DNA of 64,000 nt. It comes from Emcibacteraceae bacterium (lineage in GTDB: Bacteria > Pseudomonadota > Alphaproteobacteria > Sphingomonadales > Emcibacteraceae). Position numbers and translations under genes: made by a program. The stretch lies in assembly GCA_041396985.1 (NCBI GenBank), contig JAWKXO010000005.1, forward strand, positions 248,001 through 312,000, read 5' to 3'. Positions 61,273 through 64,000 of this stretch are shown here, in pieces (position 1 is the stretch's first letter; the number at the start of each line of letters is the position of its first letter). The notes below the pieces were generated by a model that did not search any database, had not been told where the DNA came from, and worked only from the letters and a program-made list of their open reading frames with translations.

Positions 61273-61809
61273 ATGGATGCTGTTTCTTTCCGGCTTTTCC
61301 CGGTCATGGTTCATAAAGTGAAGACAAAAGGGTGGGAAAATTACAAAAGCTATTTAATGGACATGATTGATAATGAACAAAGACCGGAATATCGTCCGTC
61401 CGAAGGCTTTTATACCGATTATGGCCGCCCGCAGCCATGGCGCGAAAAAATCTGGAGCGAATTTCTTGAACCGCAGGTAAGGGAATTTATGGATTTAACC
61501 GGCACCAAGTTACAGGATATCTGGGCCCAGCAATATATTAATCTTGCCGATCATTCGGCCCACCAGCATCAGCCCGTTGGCTATAGCCTTGTTTTTTATG
61601 CCTCATATGACCCGGAGGTTCACACGGCCACCATGCTGTTCCGCCCCTATCTTGACCCCAATGATGTGATGAATACGAACGCGCTTTATACCCCCCAGGT
61701 CGAAGAAACCGATATCCTTATTTTTCCGTCATGGCTGCTCCATCAGGCCCCGCCCAGCAAAAGCATGGTGCCCAGAACCATTATAGCCTTCAATGTGGAA
61801 CCAAAATAG
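61273..61809 (+). CDS. 2OG-Fe(II) oxygenase-like protein (PF13759 type)
   Basis: 178 aa. The double-stranded beta-helix signature is seen as HSAHQHQPVGYSLVFYASYDPEVHTATMLFRP and, later, ETDILIFPSWLLHQAPPS, then RTIIAFNVEP. These carry the likely Fe ligands and the 2-oxoglutarate-binding Arg. Related proteins often hydroxylate small molecules or proteins and occur in phage and marine genomes. Cytosolic. It is separated by 123 nt from the DUF1428 gene. Assignment is by motif wording only. Confidence 0.72.
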   Translation: MDAVSFRLFPVMVHKVKTKGWENYKSYLMDMIDNEQRPEYRPSEGFYTDYGRPQPWREKIWSEFLEPQVREFMDLTGTKLQDIWAQQYINLADHSAHQHQPVGYSLVFYASYDPEVHTATMLFRPYLDPNDVMNTNALYTPQVEETDILIFPSWLLHQAPPSKSMVPRTIIAFNVEPK

Positions 61810-61836
61810 TTAAGCCGGCTCATCCGATTATAATAG

Positions 61837-62460
61837 TTATCTTTCTTTTAATGTGCGGGTTGCTTTTAAATTAAGTGAAAATTCAATGGCTTTATTTTCA
61901 CCCGGTATAATGGTGATTTCACGGTCATATGTTTCCGGTTTTTCACTTAGATCAGGATGCCAAACCGAAACCTTGTAAGTTCCCGGTTCGATGCCTGTTA
62001 ATTCTGATTTTCCGGTATCATCGGTTTTGACAAAATTATCAGTTTCCAGCACATAAATATAGCCAAGCATATTATCATGAATATTACAGCCAAGAGTAAT
62101 AACACCGGGCTTATCAAAATTGACAACCACCTGATCCTCGCCGCCATAAAGCTGGACTTCAAATCTCTTTGCTTTTGAAAAAGAATAAATCATATGTCTG
62201 AAATTATCTTTATTAGGAAAATCAACGCTGCTTCCTAGTCTTATTGGAAGAACATGAGGAACAAATTCCTGCCCCTGCTGAACCATAACCGGTTTTTCAA
62301 TAGCCTTCGGTTGGGTATTTTTTGATTTATCGTCTGAGTAAAAACTTACTACAGCATTACTGACTGGTCCCCCGGTTTTGTCCAGAATATTAATTCAAAC
62401 TGTTTCTGAAAAGGCATTAACAGGCAAAATTAATAAAAGCAAAAGGAAAAATTTTTTCAT
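61837..62460 (-). pseudogene. Blue-copper-like exported protein gene interrupted by an in-frame TGA
   Basis: Reading from ATG 62460 gives a good signal peptide (KKFFLLLLLILPVNAFSETV), then TGA at codon 22 (62397-62395). The same frame then continues to 61837, with INILDKTGGPVSNAVVSFYS and a domain with H89, C125, H128 and M131 (GCNIHDNM), a type-1-copper ligand set found in 'methylamine utilization'-named cupredoxin-like proteins. AGAG lies ahead of the ATG. The first ATG after the stop (62286) would give 149 aa with no signal peptide. A recent nonsense mutation, sequencing error or readthrough are the options. It is divergent from the DUF3034-haemoglobin pair. Confidence 0.8.
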
Positions 62461-62553
62461 ATTATTCTCTGGTTTAGAATTATTTAAGGTCTTTAAATTA
62501 AAAGACAACCTAGGGGGTAATGCTTAATTTAAGTTTAACCAAAGGATTAAAAA

Positions 62554-63489
62554 TTGTTTTTTAAATTTGTTCGTAATCCTGCTGATGTTTTACATGTAGG
62601 GGGGTTAAGACTAGCAGCACTATTACCAAAAATTCCAATCTTCGTTTTAATAATATCATTTCAATACCAACCGGCAACAGCTGATAGTTTATTTAATCAA
62701 GGCAAGCTTATTGCAACAGGTGGCGTAACACAGGTAGAAGGAACTGGCGGTTCCGGCCTAACCAATTGGGCTTTGATTACAGGCTACGGAACTGATAAGG
62801 GTATTGGGGTTAATGCTCATCATACTGTCACATTGTTAAATGATTTTACTTTTAACTCATCGGGTATTGCAGTTGGTCTTTATGACCGTGTTGAACTCAG
62901 TTATTCGCATCAGTGGTTTGATACCCGTGATGCTGGCGCAAGGCTGGGGATCGGTGAAAGCTTCACATTTGATCAGGATATAATCGGCGCAAAAATACGC
63001 CTTTTCGGCAATGCCGTTTATGATCAGGATAGTTTGATACCACAAATTTCTGTTGGGGCAAATTATAAGAGAAACGGTGATCAGGCCCTTGTTCGTGCAC
63101 TAGGAGCAAGAAATGATGAAAGTTATGATCTTTATATTTCTGCAACGAAAATAATTCTGGACCAAAGCCTTATTTTAAATGCTACGGCAAGATATACAGA
63201 AGCAAACCAGTTTGGCTTATTGGGTTATGGCAGTTTAACATCCGGTCATACACTTCAGACGGAAGTCTCCCTTAGCTATCTATTTACGCCAAACATTGTC
63301 GCAGGTGTTGATTTCAGATCAAAGCCCGATAATCTCGCCTTTGCCAAAGAACAGGACGCAATGGCAGCTTATCTGGCTTATTTTTTCAACAAAAACCTAT
63401 CCGTTACAGTAGCTGGAGTTGATCTTGGCGAAATTGCGCTTCAAGGAAGACAGAGAGGCTTTTATCTATCATTACAGGCAGGGTTCTAA
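62554..63489 (+). CDS. DUF3034 family outer-membrane beta-barrel-like protein
   Basis: 311 aa. The start is TTG 62554, with AAAGGA 7 nt upstream. There is no ATG in frame for over 100 codons. A long N-terminus with a hydrophobic segment (about 24-43) acts as signal peptide. The mature part begins FNQGKLIATGGVTQVEGTGGSGLTNWALITGYGT, a DUF3034 hallmark, and alternates strands to a terminal Phe (YLSLQAGF), so it is probably an outer-membrane barrel. It ends 1 nt before the truncated haemoglobin gene. The function is not known. Confidence 0.85.
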   Translation: MFFKFVRNPADVLHVGGLRLAALLPKIPIFVLIISFQYQPATADSLFNQGKLIATGGVTQVEGTGGSGLTNWALITGYGTDKGIGVNAHHTVTLLNDFTFNSSGIAVGLYDRVELSYSHQWFDTRDAGARLGIGESFTFDQDIIGAKIRLFGNAVYDQDSLIPQISVGANYKRNGDQALVRALGARNDESYDLYISATKIILDQSLILNATARYTEANQFGLLGYGSLTSGHTLQTEVSLSYLFTPNIVAGVDFRSKPDNLAFAKEQDAMAAYLAYFFNKNLSVTVAGVDLGEIALQGRQRGFYLSLQAGF

Positions 63490-63490
63490 A

Positions 63491-63910
63491 ATGAAAAATC
63501 TAAAAATTATACTTATTACAGTAATTTGCTCATGTTTCGCGAGCAGCGTACAGGCGCAAACCTTATATGATAACATTGGCGGCAAGGAAACAATTCATAA
63601 AATCATGGCCAGAACATTGGCTTTATCACTGGACGATAAACGCATTGCTCATACTCTGGAAAAGAGCGATATTGCAAGACTTACCCAACTGCTTACAGAT
63701 CAGACGTGCGAGCTAACCGGCGGACCCTGTAAATATGATGGGCTGGATATGAAAAAAGCTCATGTGGGACTTGGGCTTACCACGGCTCATTTTAATGCAC
63801 TTGTTGAACATCTTCAGCAGGCAATGAGCGAAGCCAATATTTCAAACCGAACCCAAAATAAATTATTGGCATTGATGGCCCCGATGCACCGTGATGTGGT
63901 TGAAAAATAA
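63491..63910 (+). CDS. Exported group 1 truncated haemoglobin
   Basis: 139 aa. Signal peptide about 1-22 (ending VQAQ), so the globin is periplasmic. The 2-on-2 globin is seen from TLYDNIGGKETIHKIM onward. The proximal haem ligand is H91 in KKAHVGLGLTTAHFNAL, the usual place in group 1. Such globins bind O2 or NO, and many detoxify NO. Gap of 1 nt to the DUF3034 gene means an operon. An in-frame TTG further upstream is rejected because the ATG gives a clean signal peptide. Confidence 0.9.
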   Translation: MKNLKIILITVICSCFASSVQAQTLYDNIGGKETIHKIMARTLALSLDDKRIAHTLEKSDIARLTQLLTDQTCELTGGPCKYDGLDMKKAHVGLGLTTAHFNALVEHLQQAMSEANISNRTQNKLLALMAPMHRDVVEK

Positions 63911-63913
63911 TTG

Positions 63914-64000
63914 TTAATCCATACGGCAGATAATCTGGGCAACGGTCAGGCTATCCCTTAGCTCACTGCCCACAGTGGCAAAGTCCCCGGGGTTTAGTTT
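63914..64000 (-). CDS. C-terminal fragment of a gene running off the window
   Basis: The last 28 codons of a minus-strand frame, ending ...GDFATVGSELRDSLTVAQIICRMD. The frame is open to the window edge and convergent with the globin gene, 3 nt from its stop. LNPGDFATV resembles the tail of some AAA+ ATPases, but the fragment is too short to name. Confidence 0.4.
   Translation of the reverse strand, partial: KLNPGDFATVGSELRDSLTVAQIICRMD

Noticed and set aside
62395..62397. TGA as a selenocysteine codon
   Set aside because: It lies just after a signal peptide, far from the Cu-ligand Cys, with no evident SECIS element. A nonsense mutation is simpler.
1..64000. CRISPR arrays, tRNA/rRNA genes, prophage or insertion sequences
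   Set aside because: No regularly spaced repeats, cloverleaf-like gene, phage structural genes or transposase motifs were seen.

Overview
The window looks like chromosomal DNA of a moderately AT-rich, aerobic Gram-negative alphaproteobacterium. The signs are a purC-purS-purQ-purL-bolA-grxD run, a divergent gene for the alphaproteobacterial F1-ATPase inhibitor zeta subunit, a CtaA/COX15 haem A synthase, a MaeB-type malic enzyme, DUF1499, TonB-dependent receptors and many exported hydrolases. The mix of TonB receptors, exported peptidases and amidohydrolases would fit a marine Kordiimonadales/Emcibacter-like lineage. That placement is inference only. No tRNA, rRNA, CRISPR array, insertion sequence or prophage was seen.

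Layout. 1-3.5 kb: a Tat-exported MalY-type aminotransferase (cut by the window edge), divergent from an L-2-hydroxyglutarate-oxidase-like flavoprotein overlapping a D-threonine-aldolase-like PLP enzyme. 3.6-6.3 kb: a soluble chemotaxis transducer with two small Aer-like PAS proteins. 6.5-9.3 kb: argC, a small secreted protein and a VOC-domain lipoprotein. 9.5-10.9 kb: an exported ureohydrolase-fold protein with an altered metal site, and a CHMI-type tautomerase. 10.9-12.3 kb: an arsR-acr3 arsenic operon with a clear promoter/operator. 12.3-17.2 kb: two tandem Asp/Glu racemases, a DinB-fold protein, an exported amidohydrolase and an exported M20 peptidase. 17.2-29.0 kb: a TPR protein and four paralogous sensor kinases with periplasmic solute-binding domains, with rplM-rpsI lodged between the third and fourth. 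29.1-32.7 kb: ctaA, DUF1499, two tandem small paralogues of unknown family, and two small envelope proteins. 32.7-36.8 kb: maeB, ald and a divergent Lrp-type regulator. 37-39 kb: trkH and a GFA-like zinc protein. 39.3-45.1 kb: a TonB receptor, then a TetR-EmrA-EmrB-type efflux operon with a palindromic operator. 45.2-52.4 kb: purB, an AT-rich orphan gene, the zeta subunit, and the pur-bolA-grxD operon. 52.7-55.1 kb: an HBM-type chemoreceptor and a 57-aa Pmp3-family protein. 55.3-58.8 kb: an exported carbamoylase-like M20 enzyme translationally coupled to a TonB receptor. 58.9-64 kb: unknown membrane protein, amidohydrolase lipoprotein, DUF1428, 2OG-Fe(II) oxygenase-like protein, then a copper-protein gene broken by a stop codon, facing a DUF3034 plus exported truncated haemoglobin pair.

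How it works together. Much of the window serves sensing and turnover of small nitrogenous molecules: amino-acid racemases, aldolase, alanine dehydrogenase, peptidases, carbamoylase, and kinases whose sensors resemble amino-acid binding proteins. The strongest candidate for an undescribed system is the array of four receiver-less, BvgS-like sensor kinases with no response regulator beside them. Also notable are the ureohydrolase-like protein lacking two active-site histidines, the split PAS/MCP set, the unknown tandem small paralogues, and the interrupted copper-protein gene next to an exported truncated haemoglobin.
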